Shown here: positions 15,493 to 25,436 of the stretch, piece after piece
Layout: the number at the start of each line of letters is the position of its first letter
How positions within the stretch are numbered: the first letter of the stretch is position 1
DNA from: Sulfolobales archaeon
GTDB lineage: Archaea; Thermoproteota; Thermoprotei_A; Sulfolobales; Desulfurococcaceae
Reading direction: 5' to 3'
Length of the DNA: 64,000 nt
NCBI GenBank assembly: GCA_025059075.1
Contig: JANXDZ010000002.1
Span: 293,038-357,037 of the forward strand
Translations under genes and position numbers: made by a program
The notes under the pieces: generated by a model
What the model was told of the DNA's origin: nothing
The model's database searches: none
Seen by the model: the letters and a program-made list of their open reading frames with translations, nothing else

Positions 15493-17046
15493 TTAGATGA
15501 CTTCACCTACGGCACTCTTAGACTTATGTCCAGTTACCCTAGCCCTGATTACTTTTCTTAACTCAAGGTTTCCCTTAATAAAGAAGGCTATTGGATAACT
15601 GCCTGGCTGTCTAGCAATAGTATATGAGTCTGAGTGCCTCTCAGTATATAAGTAGTCTACAATAGTTCCCTGTGGAACGATCCTCGTAATCATGGGCTTA
15701 TCTATATCCCTCATGACCTTTAACCTAAAGTATTTATACAAATAGCTATGCTTTCTAAGTACATGCATTACTGAGTTCCTCATAGACCAGAGAGGTGTAT
15801 TTAGTAGTACTGCTACTTTTCTTACATTAATTCTCCTAATGAGTAGGCCTTCATCAAGTACTTTCTTAAGGTACTCATAATTGATTCTATAAGTCTCCTT
15901 GGTTTCTCCTGGAAGACCTAGAACTATGTTAATTCCTGGAAGTAGCTCAGGTAAGCCGTTCCAGCCTCTGCGCGATCCAATGCTATTAATGATCCTTATT
16001 GCTTCAACAGCTTCATCTGGATATACCTTTAAATTATTTGCCCTCACGACCCTTGGGTCAAATGACTCTACTCCAAGAGCTGCGACATCGCCTGGCGTGT
16101 GATACTTAACTATAGTCTTGAGGGCCTTTACAGACTCCTCTCTATAGTGGAATACTGTGCCTGGGTTAACGTTATCTATGTGTAAAACTCTTAAATTGCT
16201 GGCAGCCGTCCTTACGCCGTGGAAAAGCCTTTCAATGGCTTCCACTTTTGGCTTAGGGAATTCAAGTATGCCTGTGTCGTGAGACATGTAGGTTAGTATA
16301 TCTGCTTGCTTGCCAACTCTATAGTGCTTTACTCCAAGCTTACTTAGTACTTCGACTTCTCTAACAATGCTCTCAGGTCTTCTATACATGACTGGGCCGT
16401 ATCTAACGTCTATGCAGAAGGAGCATCCACCGACGATGTACCTCGGGCAACTCCTATACGTCTCTAACTCAACGATGAGATTCCACTCGTAATTTGGGTG
16501 TTGTATAACTATGTTTGCACCAAGTGTGAAGGCCTTGTCAGCCAGTTCATAGTCTTCACGCAATCTCCACGGCTCAGCTCTTTCAGGGCCTACTTTAATT
16601 AATTGATAGAAGAATATCTCAGGATCACCTGATACTAAGTACTTAAATAAGTTCTTTAATTTAGCTAGATCTAATGCACTACTTCCTCCACCGGAGCTAA
16701 ATCCATATCTTGCTGCAGGACCTACAAGTGCTGTATCCTTATCAGCTAGAAATGTAGATATCCTTACTACTTCACTCAAGGAGATGGGTCTGCCGCCAAT
16801 GTATTTTCCAGGCACTTCAGCTCCAGCAATTAGAACAACTAAGTCGCTAAGCAAAGCTTCATTAATGAAGCTCCCTAAGTTCTGTCTAACTAGATTCACA
16901 GTGAAGTATCTTACTTCAATGCTGCTATCAGCTAGCCATATGCCGCCAGCAACTAACCTTGGATAAACATTGATGAATGGAGGCACTCCCAGCCCCGCTG
17001 GTTCATCAGTATATCCATCCAGTATCACTACTCTCCTTATGGGCAA
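15493..17046 (-). CDS. Archaeal radical SAM protein with N-terminal B12-like domain and C-terminal TRAM-like region
   Basis: A 517-residue protein of the archaeal Fe-S oxidoreductase family (COG1031 type). The first ~170 residues form a cobalamin-binding-like Rossmann domain. The radical SAM cluster site is CPRYIVGGCSFC, a Cx7CxxC spacing known in this family, followed by RYGPVMYRRPESIV and VGKQADIL. The end (IVPQGTIVDYLYTE...RVTGHKSKSAVGEVI) looks like a TRAM RNA-binding fold, suggesting RNA or tRNA modification. Substrate unknown. It is convergent with the oxidoreductase operon, 25 bp away. A TTATATAAC box lies ~65 bp upstream of its ATG. Confidence 0.75.
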   Translation of the reverse strand: MPIRRVVILDGYTDEPAGLGVPPFINVYPRLVAGGIWLADSSIEVRYFTVNLVRQNLGSFINEALLSDLVVLIAGAEVPGKYIGGRPISLSEVVRISTFLADKDTALVGPAARYGFSSGGGSSALDLAKLKNLFKYLVSGDPEIFFYQLIKVGPERAEPWRLREDYELADKAFTLGANIVIQHPNYEWNLIVELETYRSCPRYIVGGCSFCIDVRYGPVMYRRPESIVREVEVLSKLGVKHYRVGKQADILTYMSHDTGILEFPKPKVEAIERLFHGVRTAASNLRVLHIDNVNPGTVFHYREESVKALKTIVKYHTPGDVAALGVESFDPRVVRANNLKVYPDEAVEAIRIINSIGSRRGWNGLPELLPGINIVLGLPGETKETYRINYEYLKKVLDEGLLIRRINVRKVAVLLNTPLWSMRNSVMHVLRKHSYLYKYFRLKVMRDIDKPMITRIVPQGTIVDYLYTERHSDSYTIARQPGSYPIAFFIKGNLELRKVIRARVTGHKSKSAVGEVI

Positions 17047-17306
17047 AGAACTCCCTCAAGTAGCTGCAATCAAGTTCTCCACTACTGTACGTTATTTAAG
17101 AAAGAAGCGTTATATAAGCAAGCGTTTCCCTACAATGCTTTCCACCGCACCATGGATCATGGAAAGTCTTTGTGTAACAGCTTGTTTTCAAAGTAATTAG
17201 ATGCTATCTATTAGTGATAGCTATAGAGCTACCTTAATTAGAGAACTTCACTGCATTACTCCATAGGAATAGGACTTATTTATAAGTGCTCTAGTTGATT
17301 ACTTCT

Positions 17307-17915
17307 CTAAATCTCTATGTTAGCGTGAGCTTCCCTTAGATCTTCTTCAGTTTTTCCAAGCTTACTCATTAATTCAACTATAACTCCATCTAGAAACACC
17401 ATTAGTGTGTCTTCAAATAAAGTCCCTAGGGGTGCTAAAGGCTCATGTATTCCAAGTATTTGTCTTGCAAAGTAATCTTCTTCACTAGCGACTTTAGTTC
17501 TTCCAGGCACTACGACTAATACGTCAGCTAACTTAGCTAAAGGGCTATCAGAAATACTAGTTATTACAATTATTCTTGCTCCAACTGCTTTAGCTGCTTC
17601 AGTAGCAGTAACAACTAATCTAGTTCTACCTGAGCCTGAGAGCGATATAACTAAGTCATTGTTATCAATTCTAGGCACTATAGTTTCACCAAGCACAGCT
17701 ACATTATAGCCTAAGTGGAGGAGTCTTTGGGCAAATGCTCTGCCGACAAGGCCTGTTCTCCCAGCACCAATTATTAATACTTTTGAACCTCTCTTACGTG
17801 CTTCAATTAATTCATTGATCAACGCATCAACGTGTTCATCACTTATTAAATCCATAGCTCTTTCTATGAAGTCCACTATTTCACTTACTGCAGTTCTTAT
17901 AGCACCTGAAACCAC
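17307..17915 (-). CDS. 6-phospho-3-hexuloisomerase (SIS domain)
   Basis: A 202-residue SIS-domain sugar-phosphate isomerase. [28 protein letters not shown] and [19 protein letters not shown] are the phosphate-binding loops typical of PHI, and length and tail ([22 protein letters not shown]) match the family. It interconverts hexulose-6-phosphate and fructose-6-phosphate in the ribulose monophosphate route, which archaea use in reverse to make pentose phosphates. The partner hexulose-phosphate synthase is not in the window. GTG start; an ACACTGCGGTGT palindrome lies ~10-20 bp upstream of it. Confidence 0.85.
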   Translation of the reverse strand: MVSGAIRTAVSEIVDFIERAMDLISDEHVDALINELIEARKRGSKVLIIGAGRTGLVGRAFAQRLLHLGYNVAVLGETIVPRIDNNDLVISLSGSGRTRLVVTATEAAKAVGARIIVITSISDSPLAKLADVLVVVPGRTKVASEEDYFARQILGIHEPLAPLGTLFEDTLMVFLDGVIVELMSKLGKTEEDLREAHANIEI

Positions 17916-17989
17916 TTATTACACCGCAGTGTAGTATCATTCTCTCGTTTAAAAAAGTTAGCAATTAAGTGATTTAAAAAATGTTGGAA

Positions 17990-19927
17990 TTACTTAGGCC
18001 TCCTAATGAATAGGAAGGCTGTAGCTGCAAGTAGCACTATTACTACTCCAATGAGTCCATACGTAAGCTCCATTGGAGTAACTGTTTCAACTAACTTAGT
18101 TGTTTGAGTAACTGTCCTAGCCTCCGTCTTAGTTACTTCACTAATAGTTGGTACCGTAATGGAAGTAACTTCAACAGTGGTATGAGTTACTGTTTCAACA
18201 GTAGTTGTAGTCACTGTAACTGGCGGTAGTGTAGCTGTTACTGTTATTGTTATTGGAGTAACTATTAGTTCTGGCGGATAGACGCTTACTTTAGCTAAAG
18301 CCCTGGTATCTACATTGTATGAAGTAAGCATGTTGTACTGTTCTTGAGCTGTTGGAACGAGTACATCTATAGCTCTAGGCTCTACTCCAGCAATAATAGC
18401 GTATGGATCAGCTCCACCTAAGTTCCACTCAGTGGGATCACCTGGAAGAACTCCTCTAACCTTCATAGATCCATAGCCATCGTAGCTAGCTAATAGAACA
18501 GCATACCTCCATGCACTTACTCTAACACCTGGGAGCAACGCTTTGCTTACAGTCACTACTATAGCACTCTCATTAAGTGAAGTTGCAACGCTGAAGCCAC
18601 CGTTTTGCACTACGCGAGTGCCATTAGCGTAATATAGAGCCGCTCTTTCTCCATCAGGCACAGGATCAGTGCCCCAGCCCGGCGCTACTAGTAGCGCGAA
18701 GTGCCATCCTGGAACGATCTCTACGTTTAATCCAAAAGCCGTTTTATTAAGCTCTCCACCGCTCTCTGTTTTAACAAATATGTGGGGGAATTGGAGGCAG
18801 AAGCCGTTGGGCCCATTCCACGGGTTTCCTCCAAGGTCTTTTACATAGACTTTGAATATAACTGATGTTGCTGTTTCATACACTTCAAACTTCGTTAAAT
18901 CAAATACTCCAGGCACAAAGACTGCTGCAGTTGGATATCTATAAGTGCCTGGGCCCTTGTCATCTCCCTCAGGGTCTGTGAGGGAGAATACAGGCGTTAA
19001 TGGACCTTCTGTAAGTAGCTTTACAAACCACCTTATCATATTGGTTACAAATCGTGGACCATCTAGATCTACTCCATAGTATCTCGAAGACCACGTTGGT
19101 TCATAGTCTCCATAAGGACTTTCACCACTAGCTACAACAATATTGTTTAAATCACGCATGTACTCAGCTGCTAGGAATACAAATGTTCTATTTTTGTCAA
19201 ATAAGGTATCGTATACACGGCTATACGGTGGATTGTTTTCAGCAAAGTATGCTGTTTCATAAGACCACACTATTCTCACAAGCCCTGGGAACGTCTCCTT
19301 AGCTGGATCATGATATGTTCCACCTTCATCAACCCATACTAGGAGGCCTGGTCCATGGCCTAGCACAGGCTTAGTAATTCCTTCACTTATAACGCTTGTA
19401 TAAAGTTCAAAGATGTTGTCAGGCATAACTCTTAAAAGCACTCTATAGTATGCAGCTGCACAATTCACGTTATCGTACAAGGACCCAAGGTCTATTCTAA
19501 GCTTTGTACCAACTGCTTCAAGCAGTGTATTAGCTATTTCTTGTGAAACTGGCCCCATCGCTCCATAATCGCTGTCAGCTGCAATCCAAACAGCCTTTTT
19601 GCCTGAGTTAAACCACTGTACAATTGCTACTATTTCATCAGCCGTAAATGACCGCGTTGGCTGGCCAATCAACAATATGTCTACATCGCTTAATAAGTCG
19701 CTCGTTATATTTGCTCCAGGCGCTATTATCTTCCAATTAACGAACGTTATGTTGCCAATAATGAAGCTTAAATACTTATCGCTCTCACCGTGAGCTAAGT
19801 CCACTGCAACTGTAAGTGTTCTCCCAGCAATGGATCCTTTAGGTGATATTGATAAAGCTAATATGGATGCAAATGCTATTAATAGCAATAGAACTAAAGA
19901 CTTCTTCTTCACATATACCACCTGCAC
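17990..19927 (-). CDS. Membrane-anchored surface protein with glucodextranase C-terminal-like domain
   Basis: A 645-residue secreted protein. Signal peptide (residues ~9-30), then a GATase-like/DUF4350-like alpha-beta domain to ~130 (LTVAVDLAHGESDK, VDILLIGQPTRS), then a glucodextranase-C/DOMON-like beta domain (FSLTDPEGDDKGPGTYRYP, FDLTKFEVYETATSVIFKVYV, PGWGTDPVPDGERAALYY), a Thr/Val-rich stalk (~575-620) and a C-terminal membrane helix ending in RRPK. It probably sits on the cell surface, bound to or processing carbohydrate. It is divergent from the ABC importer at 20097. GTG start with CTTATAAAC at 19950-19958, so likely leaderless. Confidence 0.75.
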   Translation of the reverse strand: MQVVYVKKKSLVLLLLIAFASILALSISPKGSIAGRTLTVAVDLAHGESDKYLSFIIGNITFVNWKIIAPGANITSDLLSDVDILLIGQPTRSFTADEIVAIVQWFNSGKKAVWIAADSDYGAMGPVSQEIANTLLEAVGTKLRIDLGSLYDNVNCAAAYYRVLLRVMPDNIFELYTSVISEGITKPVLGHGPGLLVWVDEGGTYHDPAKETFPGLVRIVWSYETAYFAENNPPYSRVYDTLFDKNRTFVFLAAEYMRDLNNIVVASGESPYGDYEPTWSSRYYGVDLDGPRFVTNMIRWFVKLLTEGPLTPVFSLTDPEGDDKGPGTYRYPTAAVFVPGVFDLTKFEVYETATSVIFKVYVKDLGGNPWNGPNGFCLQFPHIFVKTESGGELNKTAFGLNVEIVPGWHFALLVAPGWGTDPVPDGERAALYYANGTRVVQNGGFSVATSLNESAIVVTVSKALLPGVRVSAWRYAVLLASYDGYGSMKVRGVLPGDPTEWNLGGADPYAIIAGVEPRAIDVLVPTAQEQYNMLTSYNVDTRALAKVSVYPPELIVTPITITVTATLPPVTVTTTTVETVTHTTVEVTSITVPTISEVTKTEARTVTQTTKLVETVTPMELTYGLIGVVIVLLAATAFLFIRRPK

Positions 19928-20096
19928 TAAGTTATGGTGTGGGAATGTTTATAAGCATTAATTAAAATTGCTTTCCGAAACTGATTTAAGTACGCAACGA
20001 TTGTTCTATCAATGCCTCAACTTACTTCAATGAATTCACAGCTTTTCAACACTTTATTAATCCTTACAACTCTTAGAGAATCCCAGGTGAAGTATT

Positions 20097-21848
20097 TTGA
20101 CTAGAGCTTCAATAGCAACTAGCTTTGCTTTAATAATTATTGTAGCTGTATCAACAGCTCTTCCTCTAACGGCCTTAGCTTTAGGACGTGAAGAAGTAGT
20201 AGTTAAGCAGAGGCAGTGGCCTTGGGGCAATGCCTCTGAGCCCTATCCATGGCTTGAGTACTTGAAGAACCTCACTACAGTTAGAGGCATTAGATTAATA
20301 GTTCTCACTAGACATGATGCAGTAATACAGACTAGGGCGAAGACCGATTTCTTAAACAGCCAAGTGGCTAAGGAACTTGGAATAGTAGACATAATATATG
20401 ATCCAGCGGGTCCAGGCCTATGGATAGATGAGATAGAGAGAAGGAAGGCGCAAGGGATACCTATTGACGTAGCATGGGGCGGTGGGCCAACGCTCTTCAA
20501 CCTCATATACAGTAAGGGGTACTTAATGGCATTAGATCCCTCCTCTCAACCAGCTGTAAACGCTATACTGTATGAAGCATCCAAGATCCCTGATGTCATA
20601 GCTGGAGCTTCTTCAAAACTATATGGCCCTGGTGAAAAGATCTACTGGGTTGGAGCAGCCATTAGCTCATTTGGATTTACAGTGAACTTAAGGAAGCTAA
20701 GTGAGTACGGCTTGCCTCAGCCAAATAAGTGGATTGACTTAGGTAAGCCTGAGTATGCTCGCTACCTTCCAGCACTGCCGTTAATAACTATAGCAAACCC
20801 CCTCATGAGCACTAGTAACACTAGGATATATGAAATAATACTGCAGTCATATGGCTGGGAGGAAGGCTGGAGAGTGCTGACACTTCTTGCAGCTAACTCT
20901 AGGATAATGTCTTCAAGCGATGAAGTCAGGGACTTCGTTATAAGAGGTGATGCTGTAGCTGGAATAACCATAGACTTCTATGGCTACATAGCTGAAGCCC
21001 AGAACCCAGATTGCAAGTACGTAATACCTGAGGGAGAATCCATAGTTAATGCAGATCCAATAGCTGTACTAAAGGACACTAGGTATCCTGTTCATGCAGC
21101 TGCATTCGTCGCATGGGTTTTAAGCGAGTATGGAGGCCAGAGAGTCTGGCTTGATAGAAATATCAATAGGCTTCCAATAAATGAAAGAGTCTTTAATCTC
21201 CCTGAGGGAAGGGAGAGGCCTGAGCTTGAAAAAGCCTATAGACGGGCTGTAGAGACTGGGGGAATACCGTTTGACGAGGATTTAGCTAGTGCTACAGAGC
21301 TTGCTATGCAGTACTACTTTAAGGCTACATTAATAGATGCACAAACAGACTTAGTGAGCACGTGGGCAGCTATAGCTAGGGCATTTCTTGAAGGAAGGAT
21401 TACTGTAGAGGAATTCAACTACTTAACTAAAAAACTTGGTGAACCAGTTACATTTAGAGATCCTATAACTAATCAGGACGTTAAGTTTACACTAAATTAC
21501 GCTAAGGAGATCACTCCAAAGATAATTGAAAAAGAGTTTGCAGCAACACTAAACATCCTGCTCCAAAGGTGGAGAGAAGCAGCTAGTGCAAAGTACTTAA
21601 GCGTATACCAAGAACTACAAGTGATATTGACATCGCCAAAAACGACTCCTCCAACAAGTCCACCTCCAACTACAGAGACTCCTCCAACTACTACTCCTAC
21701 TACAACTCCTCCAACTCCTACGACTCCTCCAGAGGAAGGGACTCCTACAATTACTCCGCCTGGAGTACCGTTGGAAAGCATAGCTACGATAGTCATTATA
21801 ATTGTAATTGTCGGCGCAATGGCGGCCTTCTTGCTTAGGAGAAAGTAA
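20097..21848 (+). CDS. ABC importer substrate-binding protein with C-terminal membrane anchor
   Basis: A 583-residue extracellular binding protein: signal peptide (residues ~6-28), a two-lobed family-1/iron-type binding domain to ~510, a Thr/Pro stalk built of PPTTTPTT-like repeats encoded at 21640-21745, and a C-terminal helix (IATIVIIIVIVGAMAAFLL) ending RRK. This stalk-and-anchor layout is common for archaeal binding proteins. The fold resembles ferric or thiamine/polyamine binders (AfuA type), but the divergent carbohydrate-binding neighbour leaves sugar uptake open. TTG start behind AGGTGA at 20080-20085. Confidence 0.75.
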   Translation: MTRASIATSFALIIIVAVSTALPLTALALGREEVVVKQRQWPWGNASEPYPWLEYLKNLTTVRGIRLIVLTRHDAVIQTRAKTDFLNSQVAKELGIVDIIYDPAGPGLWIDEIERRKAQGIPIDVAWGGGPTLFNLIYSKGYLMALDPSSQPAVNAILYEASKIPDVIAGASSKLYGPGEKIYWVGAAISSFGFTVNLRKLSEYGLPQPNKWIDLGKPEYARYLPALPLITIANPLMSTSNTRIYEIILQSYGWEEGWRVLTLLAANSRIMSSSDEVRDFVIRGDAVAGITIDFYGYIAEAQNPDCKYVIPEGESIVNADPIAVLKDTRYPVHAAAFVAWVLSEYGGQRVWLDRNINRLPINERVFNLPEGRERPELEKAYRRAVETGGIPFDEDLASATELAMQYYFKATLIDAQTDLVSTWAAIARAFLEGRITVEEFNYLTKKLGEPVTFRDPITNQDVKFTLNYAKEITPKIIEKEFAATLNILLQRWREAASAKYLSVYQELQVILTSPKTTPPTSPPPTTETPPTTTPTTTPPTPTTPPEEGTPTITPPGVPLESIATIVIIIVIVGAMAAFLLRRK

Positions 21849-21926
21849 AGATAGTGATCGATTTAAAATATTTTTTATAAACCATTCCCAACATTAAAGT
21901 GTTAATTAGTAATTAAGGGGAGCTGT

Positions 21927-24209
21927 GTGAGGACATATAGCCCAAGGGACTTAATAATCGTAGGACTTATGTTAATGCTTCTTGAATACATGTTCATGCA
22001 GCTGAACCTAGGGGCATTGCAAAAGTCTACTCTAGATTTATTGCTATTCCTAGGGGCGCTCTGGCTGGCGGCAATGTTAATAGTGGAAGAGCGCTTTGAT
22101 CCATATAGGATAATCTACTCATTCTCATGGAGCTTCATAGTTGTTGTAAGCATAACTTACATATTTCTAGCTCTAGCTCTCCAGCTATCGGGAGTTGCAA
22201 GATCCATTGTATACTTACTGCTTCCACTAGCGTTAACAGCTCTCGCTGGATTAGTTAAAGTAAAAGCAGTAGAGCCATTGATTCAGGGGAGAAGTATTAA
22301 GAGCTCCTTAGGGCGCATTCCCATAAGTAGGAGGCTGCAGTTATCTCTATATAGATTAGATAGAGTCATGATTGCATTCATAGCGATATCGTTAGCGATA
22401 CTAGTGGCTTTCCTCATAACTCCAGTTCTATCCATTTTCCAGTACTCTATACTCACTCCTAGCGGTGAACCATGGTATCACAACTTTAAAGTCATATTCA
22501 GCGACAATCTCTACGTTAGAAAGATCTTTATAGGGGAGCCAAAGCCTTGGGAATTCATAAGGAGGCCTGATGGCACTCTTGAATTAGTTGTCACTGGAGT
22601 AAACTATGGAGTATTAGTTAACTCAATTACTAATGCAGTAATAGTAACTGTAGTTGCTACAGCTCTAGGAGTGCTCGTGGCCTTTGCTCTCGCTAGATAC
22701 GACTTCTACGGCAAGACGTTCCTTAGAGTATTAGCTGTAGTGCCTCTATTCGTTACTCCATTCATCAACTCATACATCGTTAAACTAATCTTTGGAACTG
22801 GGGGGCCTATATCCATAATTACTGAAGCATTATTTGGATTTAAAGTAAGGATAGAGAGCTTAGCTGGAGTCGCCTTAGCTCAAATAATGGCATTCTACCC
22901 CATAGTCTATCTCAATGCTTACTCAAGCTTCATAAGCATTGATCCAAGCATGGAGGAGCAGGCTGAAAACCTTGGGTCAAAGAGCTGGAGGCTGTTCTTC
23001 ACAATTACACTACCACTCGCTCTACCTGGAATAGCAGCTGGCTCAATACTCGTACTTATATTCAGTCTAGAGGACTTGGGGGCTCCAATAGTGTTTAATG
23101 AACATAACTTAATGAGCTATAAGATATACAGCTCACTCATAGGTGAAGCTGGAGTAGTTACACCTGAAATAGCTGCCCTTGGAGTAGTACTCATAGCTCT
23201 CTCAGTACTTGGATTCCTAGTGATTAGAAGCTATGTATCTATGCGCGCATACGCCATGGTTAGCCGAGGAGGCAGATGGCATCCAAGGACTCGTAAGCTA
23301 AGCGTAGTAGGCCATGTATTGATATACCTACTCCTACTTCCATTAATAGTATTCACGGCTCTTCCACAAATAGGAGTTATATTAATGGCCTTCAATGTCA
23401 TGGCTCTCGATAGATTCTCAATAAATCCAGCAGGATTTACAACTAAGTATGTAGTAGAAGCATTTACAGGGGGGAGCCCGCTGGCAGCTGATATACCTAT
23501 GCACGTGAGGAATACCTTAACTTATGCTATTACAGCTGTTTTAATAGCTACAGTGCTTTCAATAATCATTGCTTATGTAGTGAGTAGAGCGAGGATAAAG
23601 TATGTCGTAGAACTCCTAGATGTACTTGCAACAATTCCCATAGCTATACCGGGCTTAGTGATTGCTATAGGATACTACTACTATCTCTCAACTCTATCTA
23701 GCTGGGGGCTGGAGTGGAGTAGAGGGACTCCTCTAGAGGGATTATTTATAGCAATAAATCCAATCTATGGAGAGCTTGGGTTTCAAGCGTGGATTGCATT
23801 AATAACTGCTTTTGTTGTTAGAAGACTTCCGTATACAGCTAGATCTGTTTTCGCAGGTTTTCAACAAGTACACGAGAACCTTGAGGAAGCGGCTTTAAAC
23901 CTTGGGGCTTCGAGGCTCAAGACTATATCCACAGTAATTCTCCCACTCATAGTTACAAACATAGTTAGTGGAACATTAATAGGCTTCATATACACTAGCA
24001 CTGAAGTAAGCACTAGTGTAACTCTCGGAGCATTCAATAAGCAGCAAGCACCAGTAACATACTACATGATGTACATCTATAAGGCTGGGACTACTGAAGC
24101 ATATAGATATGCAGCAGCAGTAGGCCTTCTACTAATAGCTATACAGCTCATTGTTGTGATCGTAGTGACTCTAGTGCTAAAGCAAAGGTATGCCTTCATA
24201 GGCATTTAA
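21927..24209 (+). CDS. Fused ABC importer permease (FbpB type)
   Basis: A 760-residue permease with two repeated membrane halves, about 12-14 helices in all. Each half has an EAA loop: SMEEQAENLGSKSWRLFFTI and LEEAALNLGASRLKTISTVI. This fused arrangement is that of FbpB/ThiP/CysTW-like permeases for ferric ion, thiamine or related substrates. It follows the binding protein by 78 bp, with AAGGGGAGCTG as ribosome-binding site before a GTG start, and precedes the ATPase by 47 bp. An N-terminal cluster of ~4 helices (residues 1-105) precedes the first typical permease module. Confidence 0.8.
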   Translation: MRTYSPRDLIIVGLMLMLLEYMFMQLNLGALQKSTLDLLLFLGALWLAAMLIVEERFDPYRIIYSFSWSFIVVVSITYIFLALALQLSGVARSIVYLLLPLALTALAGLVKVKAVEPLIQGRSIKSSLGRIPISRRLQLSLYRLDRVMIAFIAISLAILVAFLITPVLSIFQYSILTPSGEPWYHNFKVIFSDNLYVRKIFIGEPKPWEFIRRPDGTLELVVTGVNYGVLVNSITNAVIVTVVATALGVLVAFALARYDFYGKTFLRVLAVVPLFVTPFINSYIVKLIFGTGGPISIITEALFGFKVRIESLAGVALAQIMAFYPIVYLNAYSSFISIDPSMEEQAENLGSKSWRLFFTITLPLALPGIAAGSILVLIFSLEDLGAPIVFNEHNLMSYKIYSSLIGEAGVVTPEIAALGVVLIALSVLGFLVIRSYVSMRAYAMVSRGGRWHPRTRKLSVVGHVLIYLLLLPLIVFTALPQIGVILMAFNVMALDRFSINPAGFTTKYVVEAFTGGSPLAADIPMHVRNTLTYAITAVLIATVLSIIIAYVVSRARIKYVVELLDVLATIPIAIPGLVIAIGYYYYLSTLSSWGLEWSRGTPLEGLFIAINPIYGELGFQAWIALITAFVVRRLPYTARSVFAGFQQVHENLEEAALNLGASRLKTISTVILPLIVTNIVSGTLIGFIYTSTEVSTSVTLGAFNKQQAPVTYYMMYIYKAGTTEAYRYAAAVGLLLIAIQLIVVIVVTLVLKQRYAFIGI

Positions 24210-24256
24210 GTATCCTTTAGCACTATTAAATAATGAGGGAAGGGTGGATGCCTTAA

Positions 24257-25333
24257 ATGGCTACGAAAGTAAGGCTTGAGGATGTAACTAAAGTCTATGG
24301 CAATGTAGTTGCTGCAGACAACATAACTCTAGAGGTAAAGCCGGGGGAGCTATTTACATTCCTTGGGCCCAGTGGATGCGGTAAAACAACTACTCTTAGA
24401 ATAATAGCTGGTTTTGAAGCCCCGGATAAGGGTAGAGTATTCTTTGATGAAGAAGACGTGACTTTTAAGAAGCCCTATCAAAGGAATACAGCAATGGTGT
24501 TTCAGAACTACGCTCTCTGGCCCCACATGACTGTCTACGACAACATAGCTTATGGCTTAAGGCTTAGGAAGATCCCTGAAGACGAGATAAGGAAGAGAGT
24601 TAAGTGGGTTCTCGAACTCGTTAGACTTGAAGGTCTTGAAAACAGATTCCCCCTCCAGTTAAGCGGTGGTCAACAGCAGAGAGTTGCTTTAGCTAGAGCT
24701 CTAGTCGTACAGCCACGCATACTGCTTCTAGACGAGCCCTTAAGCAACCTTGACGCTAAGCTAAGGATAGAGATGAGGGAGGAAGTGAAGAGGATTCAAA
24801 GAGAGCTATTAATAACAACAATATACGTTACTCACGACCAACTTGAGGCAATGAGCATTAGCGATAGGCTTGCCGTAATGGATAAAGGTAGAGTTCTTCA
24901 AGTAGGTACTCCTCAAGAAATATACTTTAAACCAAGATCTGTGTTTGTCGCTAGCTTTATTGGAAGAAGCAATATGTTTACTGGTAAGCTAGTGGAGAGA
25001 AGCCGTGCTTACGCAAAGATATACATTGATGAACTAGGAGTAGAAGTTGAAGGAGTAATAGAAGACTCTGAGCCAAGCGATAAAGTCATAGCTATAGTGA
25101 GGCCTGAGGATATAGCTGTAGAGCTTTTAGGTGCTTCCACTAGCACTAACAATAATGTGTTGAGAGGAGTCGTGGAATTCAAAATGTTTGTAGGCGAAAA
25201 ACAGGAGTTGAGAGTAAAAGTTAGAGATGCATCGATTGTAGCATACGCGCCTAAAAACCTAGATCTATCCATAGGACAGGAAGTGCTCATATCCTTTAGT
25301 AGGAATAGCTTAAGGGCTCTACCATATAAATGA
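24257..25333 (+). CDS. ABC importer ATPase with TOBE domain (MalK/PotA/FbpC type)
   Basis: A 358-residue importer ATPase. Walker A GPSGCGKTT, Q-loop VFQNYALWPHM, signature LSGGQQQR, Walker B LLLDEPLSNLDA and H-loop VTHDQLEA are all intact. Residues ~240-358 form a TOBE regulatory domain (VRPEDIAVELL, VVEFKMFVGEKQELRVKV). It energises the fused permease upstream; the three genes form one plus-strand operon. This class serves ferric ion, polyamine or sugar importers and does not decide the substrate. Confidence 0.88.
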   Translation: MATKVRLEDVTKVYGNVVAADNITLEVKPGELFTFLGPSGCGKTTTLRIIAGFEAPDKGRVFFDEEDVTFKKPYQRNTAMVFQNYALWPHMTVYDNIAYGLRLRKIPEDEIRKRVKWVLELVRLEGLENRFPLQLSGGQQQRVALARALVVQPRILLLDEPLSNLDAKLRIEMREEVKRIQRELLITTIYVTHDQLEAMSISDRLAVMDKGRVLQVGTPQEIYFKPRSVFVASFIGRSNMFTGKLVERSRAYAKIYIDELGVEVEGVIEDSEPSDKVIAIVRPEDIAVELLGASTSTNNNVLRGVVEFKMFVGEKQELRVKVRDASIVAYAPKNLDLSIGQEVLISFSRNSLRALPYK

Positions 25334-25391
25334 TTACCCACGCTCACTAACTACGCTTTCTTAACTAGAGAATTGATGTAAAAATATATTC

Positions 25392-25411
25392 CTCAGAAAT
25401 ATATTTCTGAG
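25392..25411. promoter_or_regulatory. Perfect 20-bp palindrome in exporter promoter (putative operator)
   Basis: The arms CTCAGAAATA and TATTTCTGAG join to a perfect 20-bp palindrome with a TATA-like centre, 45 bp upstream of the exporter ATPase start. Its position over or next to the TATA/BRE region suggests a dimeric repressor site controlling the efflux operon. No regulator gene is adjacent. Confidence 0.6.
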
Positions 25412-25436
25412 AAGTATAATTTTTGAGGTGAGACTA

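Noticed and set aside
21640..21745. ACTCCTCCAACT-like tandem repeats in DNA
   Set aside because: They encode the Thr/Pro stalk of the binding protein and need no separate explanation.
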